Source: Brugia malayi | Taxonomy: Eukaryota; Nematoda; Chromadorea; Rhabditida; Onchocercidae | NCBI RefSeq assembly: GCF_000002995.4 | Contig: NW_025062475.1 | Location: 2,356,001 to 2,420,000, forward strand | Length of the DNA: 64,000 bases | Direction: 5' to 3' | Shown: positions 1-17,213 of the stretch, one piece after another | Position numbering within the stretch: position 1 is the first letter of the stretch | How the letters are laid out: each line of letters opens with the position of its first letter | Translations under genes and position numbers: made by a program | Notes under the pieces: model-generated | Database searches by the model: none | What the model was told of the DNA's origin: nothing | Seen by the model: the letters and a program-made list of their open reading frames with translations, nothing else

Positions 1-52
1 TTTCACATTTTAAAACAATCTGTGTAATATTTAAAAAAGATTGCTTTTTCAG

Positions 53-1157
53 GTTGTTTGGCCACCAAATTATGTTAGTCCTGAAACCGGTTTGCCACTT
101 CTGCGGCAAGTTTACTACTGTCGTGAATCAGTTCATTGTAGTCCCAAAAGAATGTTTATGGCTTGTCATTTAGTTTGGCGTTTGAATGTTGATGAAGCAT
201 TGGAGCAGTTAAAATTACAGCGTAAAAAGGTTTTGAATTTCTTCAAAATTCACTGTGCAGTTTTTGTTTCAGTTTTTAACCATTTCAGTGTTTAACTGTC
301 AAATTTATCCATCAATCAGAATATTTCTTTTAAGAAGTTTTAATATTATTTGTGAAGTTAAAATTTTTAAATTTCGCTCAGTTTCATTCATTTTGTTTCA
401 GGCATGCATGATTTTAAGGCAAGTTCTTACTGAAGCAAAAAAGAAGGCATCGGAAGAATTTCACGTTGAATTTCCATCAGATATGCATGTTGCGGAAGCA
501 TTCCCAGTTCAATGTCAAATTGTCAAAGGTTATAGACGCCATGCACGTGAACGTATCACTGTCACGAGATATCGATATATCAATATTTTCGTAAGGTCAG
601 GTTTTTTTTTTTTTTTTCCGCACTGTATTTTATGAAAAACTCACGTAATATATTTATTTACGGACTGAAAAAAAGGAATATTCACAATATTATATCTATT
701 TTCTAATAGCTGATTATTTAGCAGGTTTATAATTCCTTAGCTATAGTCGGTTGTAGTATTTTATGGACTTTATCATTCTTTGACCAAACAAGAGATTCTT
801 TTCTACATTTTATAAACATATTTCATGTTATATAAAATTTAAATCTTTTATTGAATACTTTCTTGTATTCCAACTAAATTTTATGGTGTTGTAAAGTAGG
901 AAAAAATTGTAATGTGTGTTAAGAATCACAGCTTATGATATGATTGGAAGTATGTTATCCAACTCAATGAATTAGAAATGGTTTTTCGGTTCTTTCTTTT
1001 TCTTAATATATAAATTAATGACAGGTGATGTATTTATAGACTCGAGGAAGGTGATGGACCACCAATGACAAAGAGATGGGAGCCGAAGAACGGTTGGGAT
1101 AAAATGAAGGATTATTATAAATATTTGAGAGGACGCTGCATAGAATATAGCATTTAA
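53..1157 (+). CDS. mrpl-22: Mitochondrial ribosomal protein L22 (uL22m), 3' part of gene
   Basis: A structural protein of the large subunit of the mitochondrial ribosome; the uL22 family lines the peptide exit tunnel. Three exons are visible, 53-229, 402-595 and 1040-1157, with GT-AG introns and phases 0 then 2 that join cleanly; the stop is TAA at 1155-1157. The 5' end lies left of the window, so the mitochondrial targeting region is not seen. The first exon shows the conserved block with HCSPKRMFMACHLVWRLNVD, matching the region of human MRPL22 with [20 protein letters not shown]. The second carries AEAFPVQCQIVKGYRRHARE followed by ITVTRYRYINIFVRLEEG, the arginine-rich uL22 hairpin and terminal strand. 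The assignment rests on recalled human MRPL22. The next gene starts 495 nt downstream on the same strand, which would fit a nematode operon. Confidence 0.88.
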
Positions 1158-1651
1158 TAGTTTTCATTTCTTTTGCCATATTTTATGGACGAATGAGAAA
1201 AGACATTTTGTAAAAGTCATTTCTATCCTGCTTGCCTTTGGCCTGTAGATAATCTAAATTATAAGATCGAAAGGCTGTTGATTGAAAAATGTTATATTTG
1301 TTAATCAAATTGCTCTTTATCATGTTTGAAGTTCTATGTTGTGACTTTTCTTTTTGTGATTTGATAAATTTTCGAGAGACTTATTGTTGTCAAAATTCAA
1401 AGTTTGTGTTAACTTTTTTATTTCTGGATTTTGCATAGTAATAACGCATAAAGAGATGGTTGATATCAAAGGAAAGGATTGATAGGGACTTTATTTCTCC
1501 ATATCTATTTATTTTCATTAAAAAATATTTATTGTTGTATTTTTAAAGTAAAGATGTTCGTTTTATAGTAATTTAGACAAGTTCAAAAACTGAAAAATGA
1601 ATAATTTCAGATCATTTCAGAATAGTACTTGGAGTTGATAAGGAGTCAAAA
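1158..1651 (+). other. Intercistronic gap with tandem acceptor sites
   Basis: This holds the 3' UTR of the L22m gene and the 5' flank of the CCDC12 gene. Two acceptor-like TTTCAG motifs lie close together, ending at 1610 and 1620, about 31-41 nt before the ATG at 1652. They are candidate trans-splice sites for the downstream gene. No canonical AATAAA was noticed for the upstream gene. No coding sequence was recognised. Confidence 0.5.
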
Positions 1652-2620
1652 ATGGTAGATGGAATTGTTGAAGAGCAAGAAATAGATGACATAGATATAG
1701 TTGAGACGAGTATTAGCTTAGAAAAAGAAGCAAATGAAAGGAAACGACGGCTTAGAGAAATGCGTGAACGAATGCAACAAGGAGGCAAGTTTTCGGCTTA
1801 TTCTAGAACATTGAAAACAGTGGAGGCTATTTGCGTGAGGTTTATTGATGTACAAATTATTCACGTGAGGATTATTGATAACAATGGAGATTTTTTACCT
1901 TAGATTTTTATGTTTCCTCATTTTATATGCACTAAGTAAATATACATTAGATTGAATCAATGATTAACTGTTAAAGAATAAGACTACAGAATTTATTTCT
2001 CTTCTGTAGCTTTATTCTTTAACATGATTATAAGGGAATTCAAGTTCTCTAACTAGTAAAAGACGATCAGTTATATTGTGATCATTTTCTGTGCGAGATT
2101 TCAGGTGATGGATCAGAGTCTGGACTATCAGATAAATCGTTAAAGCTTACATTTCGAAGTTATGAGCCACAAAGTAATTTGGGTGATAAACGTGATGATG
2201 TGGATTTATTTGCTGTCGAGAAGGAGATTGCTGATCAGTTAGCAGATACCCAAGATACTAGAGCTGTGGAACAAATTGATATTACGACGTTGGCACCACG
2301 AAAGGTACATCTATTTCTTTTTTTTTCTCAAACAGAACATACTTTTTTGTTTTTGCATGCAAAGATTTATGTTAAGAGATGAAATTGTATCTAAGTTACA
2401 TAATGCACAACGTGCAAATTTTGTAATCTAATTAACAGTTTTTCATTAATAGATTGACTGGGATCTGAAACGTGATATTGCGGAAAAATTGGAAAAATTA
2501 GAAAGACGAACAGAACGTGCGATGGCCCAGTTAATTCGTGAACGGCTGAAAGCTGGTAAGACCGAATTAGTTGATGCTGTTAATTCGGGTGCTTACAGTG
2601 AATTGCAACCTGATGACTGA
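1652..2620 (+). CDS. ccdc-12: CCDC12/cwf18 family pre-mRNA splicing factor
   Basis: A small spliceosome-associated protein (cwf18 family; nuclear, active-spliceosome component by family knowledge). Exons 1652-1784, 2105-2304 and 2453-2620 give 166 residues, the same length as I recall for human CCDC12. The N-terminal half is charged and helical (KEANERKRRLREMRERMQQG), matching the RRERLKALREK segment of human CCDC12. The middle has LKLTFRSYEPQ. The C-terminal block ITTLAPRKIDWDLKRDI, then KLEKLERRTERAMAQLIRER, is near identical to the family signature. The first intron begins with GC: the exon ends GGAG and is followed by GCAAGT, the classic GC-AG consensus. The nearby GT alternative brings a stop codon into frame, so I chose the GC donor. 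An AATAAA lies at 2998-3003. Confidence 0.93.
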
Positions 2621-3745
2621 AGAATATCTGTCTCAGTTTCTACCTAAGTACAAATGAATGTTACTTCTTGATAACAGTTTCAACTTTTTCTTCTCAATTT
2701 GTGAAAGATTTATAAGGGAAGTCATTCGTGATGATTGTCGTTTTATTTATAATCATTCTCTTCATTGCTTTGTTAGATGCGAAACTATTTGTTTCCTTTT
2801 TTTTTCTTCTGGATGCAATTGTAAGCGTTTCGTGAAATGTTGTTTTGATAATAGCCAGTTATTTCGTTCGGTTTTGCATACTTCAATTTGCGAAAAATAT
2901 CCAAATTTTATTTCCGTTTTTTTTTTGAGCAAAGCTTTGAAATGAAAGTACTTTTAGTTGTAAAAGAATGAGTTATGAAGAATTTGAAAGAAGCAACAAT
3001 AAATGACAATTCACTCTTTTACATGAAGTTTTTTGAATTTCGAATCAGATCTAATACTTTCATTTCTTCCTTATCAATTATTGGAACAGACTGATAGATA
3101 GAAATCCTTCGATTACATCGATATTAAATACACAATTCAATTCTTTAACACGTAAAATTTTATCACTAAATAAAAGCAACTATTTTTGGCACTATAATTT
3201 CCATCTCAGGCTGCTATTACGGTTACTATTGTCAAAAGAAGTTGTCATCTATACTAATCATTTAGCAAACTATGTGATTACTTGATTCATGCATAGTCCC
3301 ATAATATCAATATCAAATTTGCACTGATCTCTTAATAATAAGACGATAATGAATGAAACGAGTGTTTGAATGCGGCAGATCCGTATTAACAAGAACGATT
3401 ATCGGACTACCAGCACCGAATTTAGGGTCTATGAAAATAAATAGCAAAAGTAAAAACAAATTTGAGGTTTATTTTTATTTCATTGTTTACTCCATCAATA
3501 TCTGGTGGGAGAGGGGAATCATTCTGATGGTATTTTCCAGGTTTAGAGCTCCGATATTATTTGGCACCGATCAGTACGCTTATTTCTATTTCTCTTTTGA
3601 TCATTCAAAGACTTCTAACAAGCACTGATGAATTATTTGGTTCTAAACAGCAGTACTGGACAGAGAGAAAGGAAAGTAAGATCTCTTCCACTGATCGGTG
3701 GGATTCAAAATAAATGTTCCGGAAAGGAGAAAAACCAAAAAAAAA

Positions 3746-3784
3746 AATCCAGAAAAATGATTTTTTCAGTAATTTTTCTGGATT
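3746..3784. repeat. Short inverted repeat (hairpin)
   Basis: A 13-nt arm at 3746-3758 is the reverse complement of 3772-3784, around a 13-nt loop. The complementarity resumes imperfectly further out, where AAAAACC near 3730 faces GGTTTTT near 3802. Function is unknown. It sits just left of the longer inverted repeat at 3897-3988, so both may be parts of one degraded element (inference). Confidence 0.6.
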
Positions 3785-3896
3785 TTTCTCGACTTTTTTC
3801 CTGGTTTTTGCCGCCGTTTTCTGCTACCTGCTACCTGCCCCTACCTTCAGTCACATCCTATATCATCTGCTGTTTTTTATAAGATGGTAGGAGAAT

Positions 3897-3988
3897 ATAT
3901 AATCGATCTGCAATCCATTTCTTGTCACTCGATCTCCTGATTATCCAATGCTTCGATCTTATAAAAAAGGATTGCAGATCGATTATAT
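3897..3988. repeat. Perfect 20-nt inverted repeat, 52-nt spacer
   Basis: Arm 3897-3916 is an exact reverse complement of 3969-3988. The pairing stops at both ends of the arms. Both arms contain the palindromic centre ATCGAT or its close variant GATCGAT. The spacer 3917-3968 is itself partly repetitive, with TCGATCT occurring twice. It could be a small foldback element or the remnant of a transposon; no flanking target-site duplication was identified. Confidence 0.75.
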
Positions 3989-6895
3989 TTTACTGATAAA
4001 TGTAAGAAAATGATTACGAGAGATAATCAAAAGAGAGAAAGGAGAGGAAGAAAGAAAGCTAATGATGATATGATATGAAATTATTCCTCAATTCTTTCAC
4101 AAGATTTAATTTTATAAAAACTAATACTCTTTGTTTATTGTATTTTACTAGCTCGTATGAACAACTGATGATCGGTAGTACTTCCGGAAATCATTTGTAA
4201 GGAATTTGTTAAACATCCTAGAAAAGTTACAAGCATAATTAACTTGTTCCAACAGTACAATGGTGATGGATTTTCCCAGACATAAAATTTTGGGATTCTA
4301 TTTAAGTTTTTTGATCAGCTTAATTCCCTATAAAAGTACAACGCGGAAACGACTACTTTATATCAGGAATTTCTAAATTAAGAAATTTATTTAGCCAGAT
4401 AAAAATCATCTAACAGTGAAAACGACACACACCACAATAGTGGAAGAGCTGTACGGAGACAATGAATGACTTATGGATTTATGTGGTTTCAAGTTTATCA
4501 CTATGACAGCTCATGTTTGTCACATTGATACCTCTCAGTCTTTATCAGTGTGATGTTACATTAGGTTAGATTTGTTAATGTTAATGCGTGTTGCAGTAAT
4601 TGCAAATCTTATCATATAGAAAAGTTTGCTGGAATGAATGACAAAGAAAGCGATGAAATGAAATGATTTAATTGATAAGATTGGAAGTATTTGTTTGCAA
4701 ACTTTATAGAACTCGAACTGCTATCACATATTCATATATAAATCTCAAGATAATTTATTGCGCTTCGTTAAAATTATATTTCATTTATTAAACAGCTAAA
4801 TTTTAATTAATATTATACATGACAACTTATGCACATAAAACCGGTTTACATTGCTACATTTGAATGATTTTGTTGAATCAGCATTCTTATGTAATTGTTG
4901 TCTTACTAAAGTAAAACCAAAAATTAAATTTGAAAATTTTGATAAATTTATAACTAAACTAAAATTTTGTGACAAATATATGATGGATTTTTTCCTGATG
5001 TTCCTGTCTAAATTTCTCCTTTTTATGCAAACTTTCCGAAATTATTAGCAACTAAAAAAATGAGAATACTAAGAAGATGATAAATGAAAAAAGAAATTCT
5101 GTCCATAAAAAACTAAAATTTTCATTCTTATCATTGCATTTTTCATTCCTTTCATAAAAATGTTTATTGAGATCGAAAAATTTTTTTAAATGAAGTTGTC
5201 ACATTAGTATTTTAATATGTTACCGTCAGATTATTTGTTTGCCCATGAAGATTTTTCAAGTGAAATCCTTTTTTGTTACTATTTGAAGATGTAATGTTGA
5301 TATTGTTTAACTGTGGTTACTTGCATTATAAATTTCACTAAGTCAAAAAAAGACAAGAGTAGTGCTCGTTCTTTTTCTTTACTTGAACCTTATAATAATC
5401 GTTCATTTTTTTAACCTGAACCTTTTCTGATTGGAGATTAGGACGATTAAATCTGTTTATAAATTTGCTTATTATTTGCATATACATTGGTAATTAAAAA
5501 ATTATGCCTAATTTTGTGTAAAGTGTAAGGAGGTAGGTAGATAAACAAATAAATAATTATTTGGTGGAGTTTTCTTTTTTTTTCTTTTCTTTTTTAACAA
5601 TGCAGCAGCCTAATTAAATAATGTCCAAACATTCCAAATATAAATAAAAAAGTAAATATCATTTTATCAGTTTTATTTTTTGTCTTTTCTCTGTAAATGA
5701 TAACATTTATCATTCCTTTTTATTATGTCTTATTTTATTATGCTGTAATGATAGAATTATTATTATTATTGTTATAATTATTACATCTATTACATCACAG
5801 TACTTTTTTTAATATTAAATCCTATAATATTTGTAGATTAATGGTTTAAAAAAATGGATTTGGGAAAAAAAATGAAGGACAAATATATTACCGAAAATAT
5901 TATACTTGACTGATCAGTTATGCGGCAGGAACAAACAGGATTATAAATATTTCCAAGTTTTGGTCGATGTGGTTTTTAGCATTTATTGGTCAATTCTGTA
6001 AATGAACGAATTAATTGGTAAATACTCTTTTGGAAATTTAAATTTGCTTCATTCCTTTTTTTTTTTTGGATAAAATTTAACCTTTTTTTTTAACCGTTTT
6101 TACCAAAGGGAAGCAGGTATGATAATATAATTTTTTTCAAAAATGTTACTCAAAAACTGGAAATTTTATGTTACATAGTTATGATAATAAGGAAAGTTAA
6201 GTTTGTGATTACACAGTGTGCGAGACTATTTCATGCTTCAAAAAATCATGTTTTTTGAAAACTTTGCATAGATCAGGATTTTATTATAAAATATCAAATT
6301 TTATAATAGTTCTGAGATATATTGACTAGCATGTAAGATTTTTTGCATGCAACAGTCTTGCTAATGTTACGAGAAAAATCTAATATTTAATTGAAATTGA
6401 TTGTTCGTCGTTACCTTAGCAACAAACAGCTCTTCTTCATTTTATAAATATCATGCTTCTTATGTGGTATGATAAACTAAGCATTCACTGATGAATGTTT
6501 TCATAGTTTTGTTTAGTTCAGAAGTTTTGATTGCTTCTGCTACAAAATGTTGCATAGTATTTTGCAGTAGTAAATACTGATCTTTATTTTCAAATTTTCG
6601 GGTATTGTTTTAAATTTTAATTGTGTATTCAAGTTACTGGGGATAGGAAAAGTCATGAATTTGACTGGTATATTACCGAAAATTTATTAATGCTAATAGC
6701 TTTAGATAGAGAAATCGGGATTAAAAATCAATCATAATTTGTTTCTTTTTTCTATAGCAACATTTTTTTCTATGGTTTATATATGGGAGACCGGAAAAAC
6801 TGAGGATTTTTTGAGCTTAATATTTTTAATTTCACTGTCCTGTAAAATTATAGTTCTGCCGATAAGTTTGAAAATTTTGAGTTTTTTTATTGCTG

Positions 6896-6903
6896 TATTT
6901 TAG
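6896..6903 (+). promoter_or_regulatory. Probable spliced-leader acceptor, DAF-25 gene
   Basis: TATTTTAG ends one nucleotide before the ATG at 6905. An acceptor so close to the start codon, with no upstream coding exon, is the pattern expected for SL trans-splicing in nematodes. The alternative is a 5' UTR cis-intron. Confidence 0.55.
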
Positions 6904-6904
6904 A

Positions 6905-9900
6905 ATGAATAATTTGGAAGCATCAACAACAGTCCCGAAATATGATCAGGAGGAAGCTGCTGAAAGAATATTTGATATGATCAAAGAAAGTAGTGTTTCA
7001 AGCTATTCAGTTCTATTATTATTTATTTCATTGTCTTGTTTGCGAGTCTTATCGGCTATGTTTTTAAAGTTTCAGGATAATAGTCTATTAAAACCTTTAC
7101 TGCAGATAACTTAGTATAAATGACTGATGTCACTAATGATTTGGGAAGACCGGCTTTCAGTTTCGTCGCAGTGTCATATAAATATCCCGAATTAAAATCA
7201 ATAAATTAGATCTATAAAATCGAAATTTAAATGAATAGTTGCAATTTGATGTTCTTCGTTTAATTTAGAAAATGCGGAAGAAGTGTTACAAATTCTGAAG
7301 AGTATGCGTATTCCACTTGATTATACCGATAAGGTCTGATCAGTTCTGAATTTAACTGTTAACTGTTAATGGTTATAACTGTCTACGTAGCATTGAGAGT
7401 AGCTAATAAAATAAATGAAAGGTTATATTTAAAAAAAAAAAAAAACTAGGATTGTTATAATTACGAATCCTAGAATAGTATATTTTTACAATTGCATTTG
7501 CCATATCAAAATTTTATGCAATTAGAATGATATAAATTTTCGTTACTGATTTAGATGAAAATACTGCATTCTAATTTCAGTTTTATCTGTTGAAGCGATA
7601 ACCTTCATAAAGTTCCAGACTGGCATGTCACTACTTGATCAAGCGAGTTGGTCAGGTCTTGAAGACGTAGTTCGATTTCTGTTAGCAAATGGTGTTGATC
7701 CGAATAACAGTACTCATGACTCTGGTTATAAATCTCTCATGTTTGCAGCAATTGCTGGGCATCAAGGTTTTTCTCTATATTTATTTTCTGTTATATTAAT
7801 TCAAACAATTTTTAGTTTTAGCTTGAATTGTTTTAACATGGTTTTGGAAAAATATGTAGCATTTGTAATTATTGTTTGCTAATTAGATAAAAATTCGCTT
7901 GTTATTTGTTCATCCGAGTACTCCATTTATTTGTTTAATTGAAAAAAAAAATATTTAAATTTTCAAGGTATGATGAGTGCATGCATATCTTGCAGGCATA
8001 TGTCAATTATTACTAGACTACGGTGCACATGTTTATTCAACGAATGCAATTGGCAAAACAGCCGCAGAAATGGCAGCTTTTGTTGGTTTGTTTGTTTGTT
8101 TTGTATTTCATACTTTTATGGTTTAATTCACAGTAAAGATAAGAAAAAACTAAAGAATTTAAAAAAAAAAAAAAAACTCAAAAATTTTTAAATGGTCAAA
8201 AACTTTAGCTTATAAAGCAAACAGAAGTACTATTTTTGTGCATGGATTCGAATGAAATTTCAAACATTTTCAAATTTTCCATTTTTATATTTTCCAAAAT
8301 TTTTGAATTCTAATGATCATTTTCAACAATTTTTAAATTTTGACGATCATTTTTCAAACAAGAAATTTCTTTTTTTAATTTATTTTTGCTCGATATATTT
8401 TATTCTTTATTTTAGCTCTTTCTTTTTTATTGCCTTGTCTTTAGTTTTTGCGCGGCAAAGATGTGTCACAAACTCATTCTCCTTTGTGGAAGTAATATCA
8501 CAAAAAAAGCGCCAAACTTCTTTGGTTGATATTTTGCAGGACAACATGAATGCGTTAGTATTATCAACAATTATGTAGCACTGGATGAAATCGAGAAGTT
8601 ATTACATCCTAAAGGGAATGATAGTGATGAAATTTATTCGAAAGAATTTTCCCGAGCATTACACGATTTGATTAAAACCCATATAATACATCCTGTTTGG
8701 GTAAGTTATATCGGAAAACATTTAACACTTTATTTTTTGGTGAATTATTTCTGACGAACTATTTTGTTAGAAAAATGGGATAATAATTCATTCGTTTCTT
8801 TGTACTATTTTTTTTTGTCACTGATTTTTCTATAAATATAGGAGGTAATTTCTGATAACTTCTGGAAAGCAAATTTTATATTCTACTACAATTTAAATGC
8901 AATTTAATGATTAGCTGCAATGTTACTCATCCAGGTTATGCTTTTCCTGCGTGATCATTATCAACTAATATGGCAACATCGTCAGAAATTTTGTTATGTT
9001 TTGGATAGGATTTTTGAAAGGCAATTACGATGCAAAGAATCAAATGAGGTATGTTTAATTCCAGTTTTATCATCGGCTTTTTTAAATATTTCTTCTGAAT
9101 AAAAGAAAAGATTTATTCACATTCTAAAATGATAGAAGCGTGTGCTACATGTGAATGTGATATACACGAAAATTAACATACAATACACAGATTACCAGTT
9201 CATAGTACTAGGATTCCATCAGTTTACGATTAGTGTTGCAACGTTTATCTGTTGTACTCTTTAATGTTTGTATTTCTTTTCTTTTCTTTTTTTTTTTTTC
9301 AATTTTAGGTCATGTCATTAAAACTGTGGTTAATTTTATATACTGTACGAGATACGTGCAAATTTGTGGAGACAGCTTTGGAAAAGGAAGGGCATAAAGC
9401 ATCAACAATAATTAGAAATTATATAAAGCAATTGTTGAAAATGGAACAAACTTATCGGATACGACCAAATTTAGAACGCTATCTAAGGAATGCTGTTCAG
9501 GCATTTCCATATCATCACTGCTTACTTTTTCAGGCACTCATCAAAAATCTTGCGGCTGTTGAATTTGTAAGTTAATGTCAATGCAGTTTCTTAATTTAAA
9601 TTTACATTTTATGAAACTCATTGAAATATATTAGAATGATTATTTAGGGTAGTTTACCGGATGCATTTTATCTGATAATGTCGGTGTTTTCGGGGCAACG
9701 AATGGTAGAAACGTCTCATTTTTGTGCAACATGTGGTGCTGTTACTTCCACTAAGCGGTGCTGTAAGGTGATTTCTTGTTTAAATTCATCTTTTGTCATT
9801 TTTTAACTATTATTCAGTGGCACTTAAACTTAATATTAAACTTTTGATTTTTGTATAGTAGTTTTTCTGTGGCACTTTATAGTCTCAAAATCTATTTAAA

Positions 9901-10168
9901 TTAAAATAATGCATTTCAGAATACATATTATTGTCATCCTGACTGCCAAAAAATTGACTGGTGTAATCATAAAATGTTTTGCGAAAAGGTTTACAAAGGA
10001 AAGCAAGGTGAGAAACGGAGATGTTCTCTAAGGGATAGTGCAGCGTCGAAAACAATCGTACAAAATGAAGGAAACACATCGAGTGATGGAATTATACGAG
10101 ATGGACAATCGAAAGATAAGCATGTTGAAAAAGTTGCCTCTGCACTTGCTGATATTAAGTTCACTTGA
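6905..10168 (+). CDS. daf-25: DAF-25 / ANKMY2: ankyrin-repeat and MYND zinc-finger protein
   Basis: Orthologue of human ANKMY2 and C. elegans DAF-25, which is needed to deliver receptor guanylyl cyclases to sensory cilia. Nine exons: 6905-6989, 7269-7333, 7619-7766, 7996-8085, 8540-8700, 8935-9048, 9309-9566, 9648-9767, 9920-10168. They total 430 codons (429 aa; human ANKMY2 is about 441), and all phases agree. Ankyrin repeats occupy roughly residues 30-140, with TDKTGMSLLDQASWSGLEDV, GYKSLMFAAIAGHQGICQLL and GKTAAEMAAFVGQHECVSII matching ANKMY2 closely. A helical middle region follows. A C-terminal MYND finger lies at about residues 325-372 (FCATCG, then YYCHPDCQKIDWCNHKMFC). One oddity is that the second Cys pair reads RCCK, adjacent rather than the CxxC of human ANKMY2, exactly at the exon 8/9 junction. 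The start ATG directly follows an acceptor. AATAAA candidates lie near 10262 and at 10649-10654. Confidence 0.93.
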
Positions 10169-15217
<5,049 letters not shown>

Positions 15218-17213
15218 TAAAATATCACTTGTCATTAAAAATGATGTTGTGCGATAAGAAAGTGCTATCAGTTGAAATCTTCACTTTGAACTATGTTGAC
15301 ATTTGCAGTAAACTGTGCTTGATTTGTTTATTGATTTAGTTTTAGCTTATTATGATTTAGTTGATGACTAGTTAGGTTTAAGATATAACTATAGCAACTT
15401 TTTCTTTTCTTATTTGGATGTTATTTAGAATGTTCGTCAGGCTTAAATTGTGGTATTCAGGGTATTTTTTTTTTTTTTTTTTGTTTGGAATATTTTATCG
15501 TTTATTCATGTGGTTAATCTGCCTCCATATGTATGGATTATTTTATCTCACTTATACTGAGCATGTTCTATTTTTGATGTTCCATTCAATCATTCTTGTT
15601 TACTGTTTTACATATTTTTACTTGCTGGCTTTTTTCATTCCACAATAAAGAGATGAATGTCTTATGTTGAAGAATTGGATCTTTCGCTTATCTACCTTTG
15701 AATGTTTAAAATTTTTTCACAGTAATAAATTCCCCTGATTCTTTGCTCTTTTTTTTACATTCATTTGAATTTTACTTTAGATTCTCAATTTTGATGAAAT
15801 GTCAAAATATGATACCAATCGACAGCTGTTATTAGCTATTAATGATCACTATGTTTCCTCTTGTCCTCACCTGAACCGAACACGTATAAGTCATACTTTA
15901 TAATTTATTCAGATGTATAAGTTATTCTCGATTTCCTGAAAATTTTAATTATCAATTTGGGTTTATTAATGGGTTGATAAGAACTTGGGACAATTCTGCT
16001 GTTTACTTGAAATTTGAAGCATTTTTTATGAAGATGAATCAACTTTTGTATGGATTATCCTTCGAAAGGAACAGAGTTAATTTTCGAATAAACTATTATC
16101 AAGCATTTAACATTTACAAATACCAAATTTATTTATTTATTTTTTCATTTTTTAAACATTAAAAAACGTTGTAGGCATCTCAACATAATTTTTTTTTAAA
16201 CTTATTTTTTAAACTTAAGCATTTCAACATAATTTTCTTTTTTTTGTACACTTTCTAACCTTTTAAACATATCTCTAGTTATTTTCCTTTGTTCTTTTCG
16301 TTCTTTAAACATGAAAAAAATTTCAAATCAGATTTTCGACAGTTCTAAAATTAAAAAAAAAAAAAATTGAATTTAGAAATGCTTCTTCATACGTACTATA
16401 AATGAAAAGAAAAATGAAGCAATGATAAAAATAATTTTGTTGAATTTTATGACTACACATTTGCATATTGAAAAATCTATGATAAAAATTGTATATAAAT
16501 TATCATTTCGTGAAATTTTTTATTAATTATTGGTTTTAGTGCGGTTGAAGTAATTGTTCTTGCTTGATCCTTAAAAAGATTTGAGGTTTGTAAATGATAT
16601 GAAATGAAACTGACATTATAAATTGACCGATTGCTCTTATTTTAATGATATTAGTATTCGTGTATATAATGAATTCTGATTGATTTTAACAATTTAATAA
16701 ATTTATATTACTTTCTATTATTTATCAGTTATTTATTTCCATATTTTTTGAAAATATATTCATAAATTGTTTTCAAATATATTAATTCAAATATATTAAA
16801 AATGATCATTTTGTAGTTTTTTTTTTCTTTTCACATTTTTATTGTTGCACTATAAATGCCTTTTTTTTTCATTTCTTAATTTTTTATGAATGAAATATTT
16901 TAAAAGATTTTGCTATTTAATTAAAGTATTAGTACAATTGTATGTTAACAATAAATTTTGATAATGAATCTTTTACATTGATTAATAATATTGTTGTACT
17001 ATGATAAAACAAATAATGTAGTATTGGCTTATGAAAAGTATAATTAATTAACAAACATTATGACATAATACAGTAATAAGATTATTTATTACTATAGCTA
17101 CTACATTGGTGTTACTGTAGCTACTGCATTACATTACTGTAATTGCTTCATTTATTTTTTGTTTTTAGTTTTTTTTTTTTTTTTTTGCTATAGCTTATTT
17201 AGGTGTGAATGAA
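15218..17213. other. Intergenic region, no supported gene
   Basis: It holds the PRMT7 3' flank (AATAAA at 15644-15649) and AT-rich sequence. Short direct repeats of a TACTGTAG/CTACTGCATTAC type at about 17090-17150 resemble motifs in the intron at 18211-18385. A poly-T tract ends at 17186, shortly before the acceptor of the next gene at 17202. No coding exon was recognised. Confidence 0.55.

Larger units (their letters stand above)
2621..6904. other. Intergenic region, no supported gene
   Basis: About 4.3 kb separate the CCDC12 and DAF-25 genes. Two open stretches at 3353-3628 and 3628-3882 have no splice context or family resemblance and are not called. The segment 3720-4000 is less AT-rich than its surroundings and contains inverted repeats, described separately. 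The rest is AT-rich non-coding sequence with short homopolymers; the last part is presumably the promoter of the DAF-25 gene. Confidence 0.6.

Noticed and set aside
3353..3882. Two consecutive plus-strand ORFs of about 90 codons
   Set aside because: No family resemblance, no splice context, and they overlap inverted repeats; likely chance ORFs in a less AT-rich patch.
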